DNA from: Streptomyces durmitorensis
GTDB lineage: Bacteria > Actinomycetota > Actinomycetes > Streptomycetales > Streptomycetaceae
Direction: 5' to 3'
Assembly (NCBI RefSeq): GCF_023498005.1
Contig: NZ_CP097289.1
Location: 7,688,001 to 7,752,000 of the forward strand
DNA length: 64,000 nucleotides
The first letter of the stretch is position 1. Each line of letters begins with the position of its first letter. The translations under genes and the position numbers were made by a program. Shown in pieces: positions 18,780 to 30,306 of this stretch. The notes under the pieces were generated by a model, which made no database searches, was not told where the DNA came from, and worked only from the letters and a program-made list of their open reading frames with translations.

Positions 18780-20555
18780 GTGGCAGCACCTAAGAAGGGC
18801 CGAAGGCAGAGCGCCCCGGGCAAGCCGGGCCGCTCTTTGGCTTTCATCCTGATCGCCCTCGTGGCGCTCACCGGGGGGATGTTCCTTTCCGGGAACACCA
18901 CGCCTCGCCTCGGCATCGACCTCGCCGGCGGCACGAGCATCACGCTCCAGGCGAAGAACGAGCCCGGCCAGAAGAACGCGATCAACCCGACCAACATGAA
19001 CACCGCGGTCAGCATCATCAACAACCGCGTCAATGGTCTGGGTGTGTCCGAGGCCGAGGTGCAGACCCAGGGCGAAGACAACATCATCGTCAACATCCCC
19101 AAGGGCACGAACGAGAAGCAGGCGCGCGAGCAGGTCGGCACGACCGCTCAGCTCTACTTCCGTCCCGTCCTGACGGTGGCCAGCGGTGAGCCCACCCCCG
19201 AGCCGTCCGCCAGTTCGTCCGGCAAGGACAAGGACAAGGCGGACCCGGACAAGGCGACCGAGAAGGGCGACGACAAGGCGTCGTCGACCCCGACCGCCTC
19301 CGACTCGCCCACCTCCCAGGGCCGCGCCGTCACCGACGGCCTGAAGGCCGACGCGACGCCGACCCCGAAGGCCTCGGACAAGGCCAGCGACAAGGACGAC
19401 AAGGCGTCGCCGACCCCCACCCCGTCGGCCGACCCGGCCACCGCGGCGCTGCAGAAGAAGTTCACCGAGCTCGACTGCACCGACAAGGCGCAGCGCGGCA
19501 AGGTCGGCGACGGCATCAAGCCGTCCGAGCAGACCGTGGCCTGTGGCAAGAACAACGCCGGGCAGTGGGAGAAGTACGTCCTCGGTCCGGCCGAGCTGAA
19601 CGGCAAGGACGTCGACGACGCCAAGGCCACGATCAACCAGCAGAGCGGTGCCTGGGTCGTCAACATGGACTTCACGAGCGGTGGCTCGAAGAAGTTCTCG
19701 AAGACGACCAGCAAGCTCTCGCAGCAGCAGCCGCCCATGAACCAGTTCGCCATCGTCCTCGACGGCGAGGTGGCATCGGCCCCCAGCGTCAACACGACCC
19801 TGAGCGCGAACGCCGAGATCTCCGGCAGCTTCACCCAGGAGTCGGCCCAGGACCTCGCGAACATCCTGTCGTACGGCGCGCTGCCGCTCACCTTCCAGGA
19901 GCAGAGCGTCACCACCGTCAGCCCGGCGCTCGGCGGCGAGCAGCTGCACGCCGGTCTGATCGCCGGAGCCATCGGCCTCGCGCTCGTCATCATCTACCTG
20001 GTGGTCTACTACCGCGGCCTCTCGCTGATCGCCATCGCGAGCCTCCTGGTCTCGGCAGCCCTGACGTACACCCTGATGACGCTGCTCGGCCCGGCCATCT
20101 CCTTCACCCTGAACCTGCCCGCGGTGTGTGGTGCGATCGTTGCGATCGGCATCACGGCGGACTCGTTCATCGTGTTCTTCGAACGCGTCAGGGACGAGAT
20201 CAGGGAGGGGCGCACCCTGCGTCCCGCCGTCGAGCGCGCCTGGCCGCGCGCCCGGCGCACCATCCTGGTCTCCGACTTCGTGTCGTTCCTCGCGGCCGCG
20301 GTGCTCTTCATCGTCACGGTCGGCAAGGTCCAGGGCTTCGCGTTCACGCTCGGCCTGACCACGCTGCTCGACGTCGTGGTGGTCTTCTTCTTCACCAAGC
20401 CGCTGATGACCCTGATGGCGCGCAAGAAGTTCTTCGCGAACGGCCACAAGTGGTCCGGCCTCGACCCGCAGCGCCTCGGCGCCAAGCCGCCGCTGCGCCG
20501 CACCCGCCGTGCCACTGGTTCTGCCGCTGGCCCTGTCGACCCGAAGGAGGCGTGA
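18780..20555 (+). CDS. secD: Protein translocase subunit SecD
   Basis: 591 residues. N-terminal membrane helix, periplasmic-type domain with the hallmark GIDLAGGTSI, and five C-terminal helices with ALGGEQLHAGLIAGAIGL and GIGI-type segment AIVAIGITADSFIVFFER. A low-complexity Lys/Asp/Ser/Pro stretch at about residues 137-223 interrupts the external domain. The GTG at 18780 has AGGGAG 9 nt upstream and gives the usual VAAPKKGRR start; an ATG at 18696 lacks a site. One base separates its stop from secF. Confidence 0.95.
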   Translation: MAAPKKGRRQSAPGKPGRSLAFILIALVALTGGMFLSGNTTPRLGIDLAGGTSITLQAKNEPGQKNAINPTNMNTAVSIINNRVNGLGVSEAEVQTQGEDNIIVNIPKGTNEKQAREQVGTTAQLYFRPVLTVASGEPTPEPSASSSGKDKDKADPDKATEKGDDKASSTPTASDSPTSQGRAVTDGLKADATPTPKASDKASDKDDKASPTPTPSADPATAALQKKFTELDCTDKAQRGKVGDGIKPSEQTVACGKNNAGQWEKYVLGPAELNGKDVDDAKATINQQSGAWVVNMDFTSGGSKKFSKTTSKLSQQQPPMNQFAIVLDGEVASAPSVNTTLSANAEISGSFTQESAQDLANILSYGALPLTFQEQSVTTVSPALGGEQLHAGLIAGAIGLALVIIYLVVYYRGLSLIAIASLLVSAALTYTLMTLLGPAISFTLNLPAVCGAIVAIGITADSFIVFFERVRDEIREGRTLRPAVERAWPRARRTILVSDFVSFLAAAVLFIVTVGKVQGFAFTLGLTTLLDVVVVFFFTKPLMTLMARKKFFANGHKWSGLDPQRLGAKPPLRRTRRATGSAAGPVDPKEA

Positions 20556-20556
20556 G

Positions 20557-21684
20557 ATGTCGAAGCTCGGCAGTCTCGGCGCCAGGCTCTACCGCGGTGA
20601 GGTCGGCTACGACTTCGTCGGCAAGCGCAAGATCTGGTACGGCATCTCGATCCTGATCACCATCACGGCCATCGTCGGCCTTGCGGTGCGCGGCCTGAAC
20701 ATGGGCATCGAGTTCGAGGGCGGTGCTGTCTTCACCACCCCGAAGACCAGCGTCTCGGTCGCGCAGGCCGAGAAGTACGCGGAAGAGGCCTCCGGCCACG
20801 ACGCGGTCGTCCAGGAGCTCGGCTCGGGCGGTCTGCGCATCCAGGTCGCCGGTGTGGACACCGCCAAGTCCGACCAGATCAAGGCTGATCTGGCCAAGGA
20901 CATGGACCTGAAGGCCAACACCATCAACGCCGATCTCGTGGGCCCCAGTTGGGGTGAGCAGATCAGCAAGAAGGCCTGGACGGGCCTGGTCATCTTCATG
21001 GTCCTCGTGGTGATCTATCTGGCGATCGCCTTCGAGTGGCGCATGGCGCTCGCCGCGCTGATCGCCCTGATCCACGACATCACGATCACCGTCGGTGTGT
21101 ACGCCCTGGTGGGCTTCGAGGTCACCCAGGGCACGATCATCGGTCTCCTGACGATCCTCGGTTACTCGCTCTACGACACCGTGGTGGTCTTCGACAGCTT
21201 GAAGGAGCAGTCGAAGGACCTCACCAAGCAGACCCGGTGGACCTACAGCGAGGTCGCCAACCGCAGTATCAACAGCACCCTGGTGCGCTCGATCAACACC
21301 ACGGTCGTCGCGCTCCTGCCGGTCGCCGGACTGCTCTTCATCGGCGGCGGTTTCCTGGGCGCGGGCATGCTCAACGACATCTCGCTGTCGCTGTTCGTCG
21401 GCCTCGCGGCCGGTGCGTACTCCTCGATCTTCATCGCCACGCCGCTCGTCGCCGACCTCAAGGAGACCGAGCCGCAGATGAAGGCGCTCAAGAAGCGCGT
21501 CCTCGCCAAGCGTGCCGCTGCCGCGGCCAAGGGCGAGTCCGTGGAGAGCGCCCCGCAGGACGAGGACGACGAGCCGCAGGACGACGTGGATCAGGACGCC
21601 GCCCCCGCGGGCGTCGTCGGCCCGCGCACACAGCCTGCCTCGCGGGGCCGTGGCCGCGGCCGTCCGTCGGGGAAGCGCCGATGA
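20557..21684 (+). CDS. secF: Protein translocase subunit SecF
   Basis: 375 residues, six membrane helices, with the family GIEFEGGAVF in the first external loop and TIIGLLTILGYSLYDTVVVFD in the core. Works with SecD to use the proton gradient in late export. GAAGGAGG ribosome site lies in the end of secD. The C-terminal tail is charged and cytosolic. Stop overlaps the apt start. Confidence 0.96.
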   Translation: MSKLGSLGARLYRGEVGYDFVGKRKIWYGISILITITAIVGLAVRGLNMGIEFEGGAVFTTPKTSVSVAQAEKYAEEASGHDAVVQELGSGGLRIQVAGVDTAKSDQIKADLAKDMDLKANTINADLVGPSWGEQISKKAWTGLVIFMVLVVIYLAIAFEWRMALAALIALIHDITITVGVYALVGFEVTQGTIIGLLTILGYSLYDTVVVFDSLKEQSKDLTKQTRWTYSEVANRSINSTLVRSINTTVVALLPVAGLLFIGGGFLGAGMLNDISLSLFVGLAAGAYSSIFIATPLVADLKETEPQMKALKKRVLAKRAAAAAKGESVESAPQDEDDEPQDDVDQDAAPAGVVGPRTQPASRGRGRGRPSGKRR

Positions 21685-22229
21685 CCGAGCTCGCCGGAAC
21701 GACTCAGCTGCTGCTCAGCCGCATCCGAGACGTTCCCGATTACCCCGAGCCCGGGGTGATGTTCAAGGACATCACGCCGCTCCTCGCGGACCCGGAGGCC
21801 TTCGCCGCACTGACCGAGGCCCTCGCGGACCTCGCGGTGCGGCACGGAGCCACGAAGATCGTCGGCCTGGAGGCCCGCGGCTTCATCCTGGGCGCCCCGG
21901 TCGCCCTGCGCGCCGGGCTCGGCTTCATCCCCGTACGGAAGGCGGGCAAGCTCCCCGGAGCGACGCTCAGCCAGTCGTACGACCTGGAGTACGGCAGCGC
22001 CGAGATCGAGGTGCACGCCGAGGATCTCGCCGCCGACGACCGCGTCCTGGTCGTCGACGACGTCCTGGCGACCGGCGGCACCGCCGAGGCGTCACTGCGG
22101 CTCATCCGCCGTGCGGGCGCTCAGGTGGCCGGTGTGGCGGTTCTGATGGAGCTCGGCTTCCTCGGGGGCCGCGGCAAGCTGGAGACGGCCCTGGAGGGCG
22201 CCCCGCTGGAGGCCCTCCTCACCGTCTGA
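21681..22229 (+). CDS. apt: Adenine phosphoribosyltransferase
   Basis: 182 residues; converts adenine and PRPP to AMP (purine salvage). The PRPP loop reads VLVVDDVLATGGTAEA, and the N-terminal IRDVPDYPEPGVMFKDITPLL is typical. Coupled to secF by an ATGA overlap; the secDF-apt-relA order is usual in actinobacteria. Confidence 0.96.
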   Translation: MTELAGTTQLLLSRIRDVPDYPEPGVMFKDITPLLADPEAFAALTEALADLAVRHGATKIVGLEARGFILGAPVALRAGLGFIPVRKAGKLPGATLSQSYDLEYGSAEIEVHAEDLAADDRVLVVDDVLATGGTAEASLRLIRRAGAQVAGVAVLMELGFLGGRGKLETALEGAPLEALLTV

Positions 22230-22258
22230 GGCGGCTGAGCAGCCACCACGCACACCCC

Positions 22259-22291
22259 GAGGCGGGCCCGGAGGAATCCGGCGCCCGCCTC
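22259..22291 (+). terminator. Terminator after apt
   Basis: Nine-pair stem GAGGCGGGC/GCCCGCCTC extended by CCGGA/TCCGG across a bulge, then a T-rich stretch (GGTGTTCCTTCTG). It ends the yajC-apt transcript before relA. Confidence 0.75.
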
Positions 22292-22399
22292 AGGTGTTCC
22301 TTCTGTAGAGACCGAGGGTCGGCCGTGTGGAGACCTCAGGCGTTTCTCCCGTGAAGCGCTGTCTCACGAGCTGAGGGAGAGCCGAAGGTCCAGGATCGA

Positions 22400-22405
22400 T
22401 ACCAT
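22400..22405 (+). promoter_or_regulatory. Possible -10 box of relA
   Basis: TACCAT about 12 nt upstream of a likely transcription start near 22412. If real, the transcript would start after the ATG at 22404 and support the downstream TTG start for relA. Confidence 0.35.
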
Positions 22406-22457
22406 GGGCTCTTCGGGGCCTGACCGGGGGACCCGGATCGCGCACAGGGAGCGCCTC

Positions 22458-25040
<2,583 letters not shown>

Positions 25041-25052
25041 CCTTCGTCCCTC

Positions 25053-25094
25053 CATGGGGCCGCCCCCGGCGCTCAGCGCCGGGGCGGCCCCATG
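25053..25094. terminator. Bidirectional terminator between relA and the DUF349 gene
   Basis: Very strong stem of 19 pairs with a single bulged C (arms CATGGGGCCGCCCC and GGGGCGGCCCCATG at the base), 12 nt after relA and 17 nt after the converging gene. Confidence 0.85.
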
Positions 25095-25111
25095 AAGGTC
25101 GGGACGGTGTG

Positions 25112-26344
25112 TCAGCCGCCGAACTCGTGCAGACCCTTCAGCGCCTGGTCCAGCAGCGCCTGGCGGCCGTCGAGCTCCTTCTGGAGCTTGTCCGCCTTGG
25201 CGTTGTTGCCCGCCGCGCGCGCCTTCTCGATCTGTTCCGTCAGCTTGTCGACAGCCGCCTGCAGCTGGCCCGTCAGGCCCTCGGCCCGAGCGCGCGCCTC
25301 AGGGTTCGTACGGCGCCACTCGGCTTCCTCGGTCTCCTGAAGAGCCCGCTCCACCGTGTGCATCCGGGCCTCGACCTTCGGCCGCGCGTCACGCGGGACG
25401 TGGCCGATGGCCTCCCAGCGCTCGTTGAGCGTACGGAAGGCGGCGCGGGCCGACTTGAGGTCCTTCACCGGGACGAGCTTCTCGGCCTCCTCGGCCAGCT
25501 CCTCCTTCAGCTTCAGGTTCTCCGTCTGCTCGGCGTCCCGCTCCGCGAAGACCGCGCTGCGCGCCGCGAAGAAGACGTCCTGGGCGCCGCGGAAGCGGTT
25601 CCACAGGTCGTCCTCGTGCTCGCGCTGTGCGCGGCCCGCGGCCTTCCACTCGGTCATCAGGTCGCGGTACCGCGCGGCCGTCGGACCCCAGTCCGCCGAG
25701 CCGGAGAGCGCCTCGGCCTCGCCGACCAGCTTCTCCTTGGTCTTGCGGGCCTCCTCGCGCTGGGCGTCCAGCGAGGCGAAGTGGGCCTTGCGGCGCTTGG
25801 AGAACGCCGAGCGGGCATGCGAGAAGCGGTGCCACAGCTCGTCGTCCGACTTGCGGTCGAGGCGCGGCAGACCCTTCCAGGTGTCCACCAGGGCGCGAAG
25901 CCGCTCGCCCGCCGCACGCCACTGCTCGCTCTGGGCGAGTTCCTCGGCCTCGACGACCAGCGCCTCCTTGGCGTGCCTCGCCTCGTCCGACTGCTTGGCC
26001 TTCTGGACCTTGCGCTCCTCACGGCGCGCGTCGACGGTCTCGACGAGCTTGTCCAGGCGCTTGCTCAGGGCGTCCAGATCGCCGACCGCGTGTGCCTCGT
26101 CCACCTGCGCGCGCAGGTGGTCGATGGCGGTCATGGCGTCCTTGGCCGACAGGTCGGTCGTCTTCACCCGGCGCTCGAGAAGTCCGATCTCGACGACCAG
26201 ACCGTCGTACTTGCGCTCGAAGTAGGCAAGGGCCTCGTCAGGAGATCCCGCCTTCCACGAACCGACTTCGCGCTCACTGCCGTCGGCCTTGCGCACGTAC
26301 ACGGTCCCCGTCTCGTCGACGCGGCCCCACGGGTCGCTGCTCAC
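25112..26344 (-). CDS. DUF349 domain protein
   Basis: 410 residues, almost entirely helical and charged, with repeated DUF349 units each showing a W..FR or W..FS pattern (ELWHRFSHARSAFSKRRKAHF, DLWNRFRGAQDVFFAARSAVF). Coiled coils are likely in the last 90 residues. Function in actinobacteria is unknown. The GTG at 26344 has GGAGGAGG upstream; the open frame extending 25 codons further is rejected. Converges on relA. Confidence 0.9.
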   Translation of the reverse strand: MSSDPWGRVDETGTVYVRKADGSEREVGSWKAGSPDEALAYFERKYDGLVVEIGLLERRVKTTDLSAKDAMTAIDHLRAQVDEAHAVGDLDALSKRLDKLVETVDARREERKVQKAKQSDEARHAKEALVVEAEELAQSEQWRAAGERLRALVDTWKGLPRLDRKSDDELWHRFSHARSAFSKRRKAHFASLDAQREEARKTKEKLVGEAEALSGSADWGPTAARYRDLMTEWKAAGRAQREHEDDLWNRFRGAQDVFFAARSAVFAERDAEQTENLKLKEELAEEAEKLVPVKDLKSARAAFRTLNERWEAIGHVPRDARPKVEARMHTVERALQETEEAEWRRTNPEARARAEGLTGQLQAAVDKLTEQIEKARAAGNNAKADKLQKELDGRQALLDQALKGLHEFGG

Positions 26345-26423
26345 AGCGCCTCCTCCACATGATGCCTGTGCAGGGCCTCGGGCCCCCGGCATCGTCCACA
26401 GTTTCGTCACCGCCAACATAGGC

Positions 26424-26457
26424 GACGCGCGGGGCGGCTGTCCGCATCCCGCGCGTC
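26424..26457 (-). terminator. Terminator after the cyclophilin gene
   Basis: Ten-pair inverted repeat GACGCGCGGG/CCCGCGCGTC in the gap between the cyclophilin stop and the DUF349 start, read on the reverse strand. Confidence 0.6.
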
Positions 26458-26477
26458 CGAAGTTTGCCTGTGAGCGG

Positions 26478-27299
26478 TCAGGATTTCGACACGGTCGCCT
26501 TGTTGATGACGACCGTCGCGTTCGGGGCGCCGTCGCCCTGCCCGGTGCTCTCGCCGGCGTCGGCGATCTTCTTGAGCACCTTCATCCCGGAATCGGAAAT
26601 GGTCCCGAACGGTGTGTAGTCGGGCGGCAGCTGACTGTCCTGGTAGACCAGGAAGAACTGGCTGCCGCCGGTGTCCCGGCCCGTCTTCTTCTCGGCGTTG
26701 TACTGGTTGGCCATCGCGACCGTCCCCGCCGGATACACGTTCCCCTTCAGGCGCTTGTCCTTGAGGTTCTCGTCCGGGATCGAGTAGCCGGGGCCGCCCT
26801 CGCCGGTGCCCTTCGGGTCGCCGCACTGCAGGACGAAGATGCCGCCCGCGGTGAGCCGGTGGCACTTGGTGTGGTCGAGGTAGCCCTTGTTCACCAGGAA
26901 GTTGAAGGAGTTGACCGTGTGCGGGGCCTTCGCCGCGGCGAGGTCGAGGCCGATGTCGCCGCAGGTGGTGCTCAGCTTCATCGCGTAGTCCGCCGACTTG
27001 TCGATCGTGAGCGCAGGCTCCTTCTTGAAGCTGAGCGGCTTCACCTTGCCGCCGGCGGGCTTCTCGCAGGGGTCCGGCTTCTTGGTGGGGCCCGGGCTCG
27101 CCACGTCCTTCGGCTTGCCGTCGTCGTCGAAGGCGCCCGCCGCGTACGACACCGCGCCGCCTGCCACCACCACCGCGAGCGCCGAGGCGATCACCGCGTT
27201 GCGCATCCGCGCCCTGCGCCGTGCGGCCTCCCGGCGCTGCTGCTGCCGCAAGAACTTCTCCCGGGCGAGCTGACGCCGCCGCTGATCGTTGCTGACCAC
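26478..27299 (-). CDS. Membrane-anchored cyclophilin-type peptidyl-prolyl isomerase
   Basis: 273 residues. A strongly basic Arg/Gln N-terminus (about 32 residues), one membrane helix (NAVIASALAVVVAGGAVSYA), a Pro/Lys linker, then a cyclophilin domain with TVNSFNFLVNKGYLD, HRLTAGGIFVLQCGDP and GSQFFLVYQDS. It would help fold exported proteins outside the membrane. GTG start at 27299. Transcribed divergently from the hydrolase gene. Confidence 0.92.
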   Translation of the reverse strand: MVSNDQRRRQLAREKFLRQQQRREAARRRARMRNAVIASALAVVVAGGAVSYAAGAFDDDGKPKDVASPGPTKKPDPCEKPAGGKVKPLSFKKEPALTIDKSADYAMKLSTTCGDIGLDLAAAKAPHTVNSFNFLVNKGYLDHTKCHRLTAGGIFVLQCGDPKGTGEGGPGYSIPDENLKDKRLKGNVYPAGTVAMANQYNAEKKTGRDTGGSQFFLVYQDSQLPPDYTPFGTISDSGMKVLKKIADAGESTGQGDGAPNATVVINKATVSKS

Positions 27300-27357
27300 C
27301 GGGTGATCTCTCCTCTGCGTGGATGACCGCTTCTGTTAGCCCCGTACCGTATATGGG

Positions 27358-27388
27358 TTAGCTGTGGAATCGGGAGCGCCGGTAGGCT
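27358..27388 (+). promoter_or_regulatory. Promoter for the hydrolase-hisS unit
   Basis: TTAGCT (27358-27363), 19-nt spacer, TAGGCT (27383-27388), giving a leader of about 50 nt before the GTG at 27446. Confidence 0.45.
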
Positions 27389-27445
27389 CTGATCTGCCGC
27401 GATCCTGCGCGGTCACCTCCGCCGGACGACGAACGAAGGACGATC

Positions 27446-28150
27446 GTGCTCATTGCCGGGTTTCCCGCCGGGGCCTGGGGCACCAATTGCTACTTGGTCG
27501 CCCCCGCCGCAGGCGAGGAGTGCGTGATCATCGACCCGGGCCATCAGGCCGCCGAGGGAGTCGAGGAAGCACTCAAGAAGCATCGGCTCAAGCCCGTCGC
27601 GGTCGTCCTCACCCACGGCCACATCGACCACGTCGCCTCGGTCGTCCCGGTCTGCGGGGCCCATGACGTGCCCGCGTGGATCCACCCCGACGACCGGTAC
27701 ATGATGAGCGACCCGGAGAAGGCCATAGGCCGTTCCTTCGGCGCGCAGCTGCTCGGCGAACTGACCGTGGGGGAGCCCTCCGACGTCAAGGAGCTGGCCG
27801 ACGGCGCGCGCCTGAAGCTCGCAGGTCTGGACTTCTCCGTCGCGCACGCGCCGGGGCATACGAAGGGGTCGGTGACCTTCCAGCTCCCCGAGTCCGCCGA
27901 GGTCCCCTCGGTGTTCTTCTCGGGCGACCTGCTGTTCGCCGGCTCCATCGGACGCACCGACCTGCCCGGCGGCTCGCACGACGAGATGCTCGAGTCGTTG
28001 GCGCGCGTGTGCCTGCCGCTCGACGACTCGACCGTGGTCCTGCCCGGTCACAACGAGCACACGACCATCGGCCGTGAGCGCGCCACCAACCCGTATCTGC
28101 GTCAGGTGGCCGCCGGCCTGGGAGCCGACGCTCCCCGACGAGGAATGTGA
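27446..28150 (+). CDS. Metallo-beta-lactamase fold hydrolase, glyoxalase II-like
   Basis: 234 residues. The zinc motif THGHIDH near residue 56, a second-site [15 protein letters not shown] and PGHNEHT are all present, so the binuclear metal site looks intact. The N-terminal [10 protein letters not shown] is typical of the YcbL/GloB group. Substrate unknown, probably a thioester such as an acyl-thiol. GTG start with GAAGGA upstream. Next gene, hisS, is 13 nt away. Confidence 0.9.
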   Translation: MLIAGFPAGAWGTNCYLVAPAAGEECVIIDPGHQAAEGVEEALKKHRLKPVAVVLTHGHIDHVASVVPVCGAHDVPAWIHPDDRYMMSDPEKAIGRSFGAQLLGELTVGEPSDVKELADGARLKLAGLDFSVAHAPGHTKGSVTFQLPESAEVPSVFFSGDLLFAGSIGRTDLPGGSHDEMLESLARVCLPLDDSTVVLPGHNEHTTIGRERATNPYLRQVAAGLGADAPRRGM

Positions 28151-28163
28151 CGAGAGAAAACCC

Positions 28164-29426
28164 GTGAGCACCTTCAAGGCCCCCAAGGGCACCTACGACC
28201 TGCTCCCGCCGGACTCGGCGAAGTACCTGGCGGTGCGCGAGGCGATCGCCGCGCCGCTGCGGAACTCCGGGTACGGCTATGTGGAGACACCCGGCTTCGA
28301 GAACGTCGAGCTGTTCTCGCGCGGCGTCGGCGAGTCCACCGACATCGTCTCCAAGGAGATGTACGCCTTCGAGACCAAGGGCGGCGACCAGCTCGCCCTG
28401 CGTCCCGAGGGCACCGCGTCCGTGCTGCGCGCGGCCCTTGAGGCCAACCTGCACAAGGCGGGCAACCTCCCGGTCAAGCTCTGGTACTCCGGCTCGTACT
28501 ACCGCTACGAGCGTCCGCAGAAGGGCCGCTACCGCCACTTCTCGCAGGTCGGTGCCGAGGCGATCGGTATCGAGGACCCGGCTGTCGACGCCGAGTTGAT
28601 CATCCTCGCCGACCAGGCGTACCGCACGCTCGGCCTCTCCCAGTTCCGCATCCTGCTGAACTCCCTGGGCGACAAGGAGTGCCGCCCCGTCTACCGTGCC
28701 GCGCTGCAGGACTTCCTGCGCGCGCTCGACCTGGACGAGGAGACACGTCGACGTATCGACATCAACCCGCTGCGGGTCCTGGACGACAAGCGTGACGACG
28801 TCCAGAAGCAGCTGGTCGGCGCCCCGATGCTGCGCGACTACCTCTGCGACGCCTGCAAGGCGTACCACGAGGAGGTGCGCGAGCTCCTGACGGCGGAGGG
28901 CGTCGCCTACGAGGACGACCCGAAGCTGGTCCGCGGCCTGGACTACTACACCCGCACGACCTTCGAGTTCGTCCACGACGGCCTCGGCTCGCAGTCCGCG
29001 GTGGGCGGCGGCGGCCGCTACGACGGCCTCTCCGAGATGATCGGCGGCCCCGCGCTGCCGTCCGTCGGCTGGGCACTCGGCGTGGACCGCACGGTCCTCG
29101 CCCTGGAGGCGGAGGGCGTGCAGCTCGAACTGCCCTCGGCGACCAGCGTGTTCGCGGTGCCGCTCGGCGACGAGGCCAGGCGGGTCCTGTTCGCCAAGGT
29201 GACGGAGCTGCGCAAGGCGGGCGTCGCGGCCGACTTCTCGTACGGCGGCAAGGGCCTCAAGGGCGCCATGAAGAACGCCAACCGCAGCGGCGCGCGCTTC
29301 ACGATCGTCGCCGGTGAGCGGGATCTCGCCGAGGGCGTCGTGCAGCTCAAGGACATGGAGTCCGGTGAGCAGGACGCGGTCGCGGTGGACGAGATCGTGG
29401 CCGTCCTGAAGGGCAAGCTGGCCTAG
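28164..29426 (+). CDS. hisS: Histidine--tRNA ligase
   Basis: Class II synthetase, 420 residues. Motif 2 region [16 protein letters not shown], histidine-binding signature [15 protein letters not shown], and motif 3 GWALGVDRT are present, followed by the anticodon-binding domain. The GTG at 28164 is chosen over the open frame from 28074 because it gives the usual [15 protein letters not shown] start, although its GAGAG site is weak. Likely co-transcribed with the hydrolase. Confidence 0.96.
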   Translation: MSTFKAPKGTYDLLPPDSAKYLAVREAIAAPLRNSGYGYVETPGFENVELFSRGVGESTDIVSKEMYAFETKGGDQLALRPEGTASVLRAALEANLHKAGNLPVKLWYSGSYYRYERPQKGRYRHFSQVGAEAIGIEDPAVDAELIILADQAYRTLGLSQFRILLNSLGDKECRPVYRAALQDFLRALDLDEETRRRIDINPLRVLDDKRDDVQKQLVGAPMLRDYLCDACKAYHEEVRELLTAEGVAYEDDPKLVRGLDYYTRTTFEFVHDGLGSQSAVGGGGRYDGLSEMIGGPALPSVGWALGVDRTVLALEAEGVQLELPSATSVFAVPLGDEARRVLFAKVTELRKAGVAADFSYGGKGLKGAMKNANRSGARFTIVAGERDLAEGVVQLKDMESGEQDAVAVDEIVAVLKGKLA

Positions 29427-29436
29427 CCGAAGCCTG

Positions 29437-29476
29437 GTGCGGGGCCCGGGTGCGACACCGCACCCGGGCCCCGCAC
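29437..29476 (+). terminator. Terminator after hisS
   Basis: Perfect 18-pair stem (arms start GTGCGGGGCCCGGG and end CCCGGGCCCCGCAC) with a 4-nt loop, 10 nt after the hisS stop. Confidence 0.85.
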
Positions 29477-29608
29477 GTTCAGGGTCCCGGGGTGAGTGCC
29501 ATGCGCGTTCGGTCCGTACCTCCTTATGTCCATCGAACGGTGGACACCCGCCCGCGTGCGGCACAATGTCCGTGCCCGCAGGCCCCCACTCAGCGACGGA
29601 ACGGCGTG

Positions 29609-30262
29609 ATGAGCAAGACGACCCCGGCAAGCGACAGCCTCCCCTCCGAGCACGATCACGGGGGAGGGGACGCGGACGCGCCACGCGGTGTCGGCGGGAG
29701 CCGTGCGTTCGCGCTGCTTCTGGTGATCACGGGTGCGGCGGGTCTGCTCGCGGCGTGGGTCATCACGCTGGACAAGTTCAAGCTTCTTGAGGACCCGGAC
29801 TTCACGCCGGGCTGCAGCCTCAATCCGGTGGTCTCCTGCGGCAACATCATGAAGAGCGAGCAGGCGTCGGCCTTCGGGTTCCCGAACCCGATGCTGGGCA
29901 TCGCCGCGTACGCCGTCGTGATCTGTGTCGGCATGAGCCTCCTTGCCCGCGCCCGCTTCCCGCGCTGGTACTGGTTGACGCTGAACGCGGGCATGCTCTT
30001 CGGGGTCGGTTTCTGCACGTGGCTGATGTACCAGTCGCTCTACGAGATCAACTCGCTGTGCCTGTGGTGCTGCCTGGCCTGGGTCGCCACGATCGTCATG
30101 TTCTGGTACGTCACGTCGTTCAACGTCCGCAACGGCCTGCTGCCCGCGCCCTCCTGGCTGCGTACGTTCTTCAGCGAGTTCACCTGGGTGCTTCCGGTGC
30201 TGCACGTCGGCATCATCGGCATGCTGATCCTCACGCGCTGGTGGGACTTCTGGACCAGCTGA
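29609..30262 (+). CDS. Vitamin K epoxide reductase family membrane protein
   Basis: 217 residues with about five membrane helices. The catalytic pair is CLWC in SLCLWCCLAW and the loop cysteines are in CSLNPVVSC. Actinobacterial VKOR proteins take the role of DsbB, reoxidising a DsbA-type protein for disulfide formation outside the cell. The ATG at 29609 (or GTG 3 nt upstream) is chosen; the site is weak (GGAACGG). The N-terminal 35 residues are charged and low complexity. Confidence 0.9.
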   Translation: MSKTTPASDSLPSEHDHGGGDADAPRGVGGSRAFALLLVITGAAGLLAAWVITLDKFKLLEDPDFTPGCSLNPVVSCGNIMKSEQASAFGFPNPMLGIAAYAVVICVGMSLLARARFPRWYWLTLNAGMLFGVGFCTWLMYQSLYEINSLCLWCCLAWVATIVMFWYVTSFNVRNGLLPAPSWLRTFFSEFTWVLPVLHVGIIGMLILTRWWDFWTS

Positions 30263-30283
30263 CAGCGCCGAGGGCGTTGTCAG
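30259..30283 (+). terminator. Stem-loop at the VKOR gene end
   Basis: Eleven-pair stem CTGACAGCGCC/GGCGTTGTCAG (one G-T pair) with a 3-nt loop, overlapping the stop codon. Confidence 0.6.
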
Positions 30284-30293
30284 TGGGCTGACG

Positions 30294-30299
30294 TAGGGT
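30294..30299 (+). promoter_or_regulatory. -10 box of a leaderless promoter for rarA
   Basis: TAGGGT ends 7 nt before the GTG at 30307, and the gene has no ribosome site. Confidence 0.5.
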
Positions 30300-30306
30300 T
30301 CCGAGC

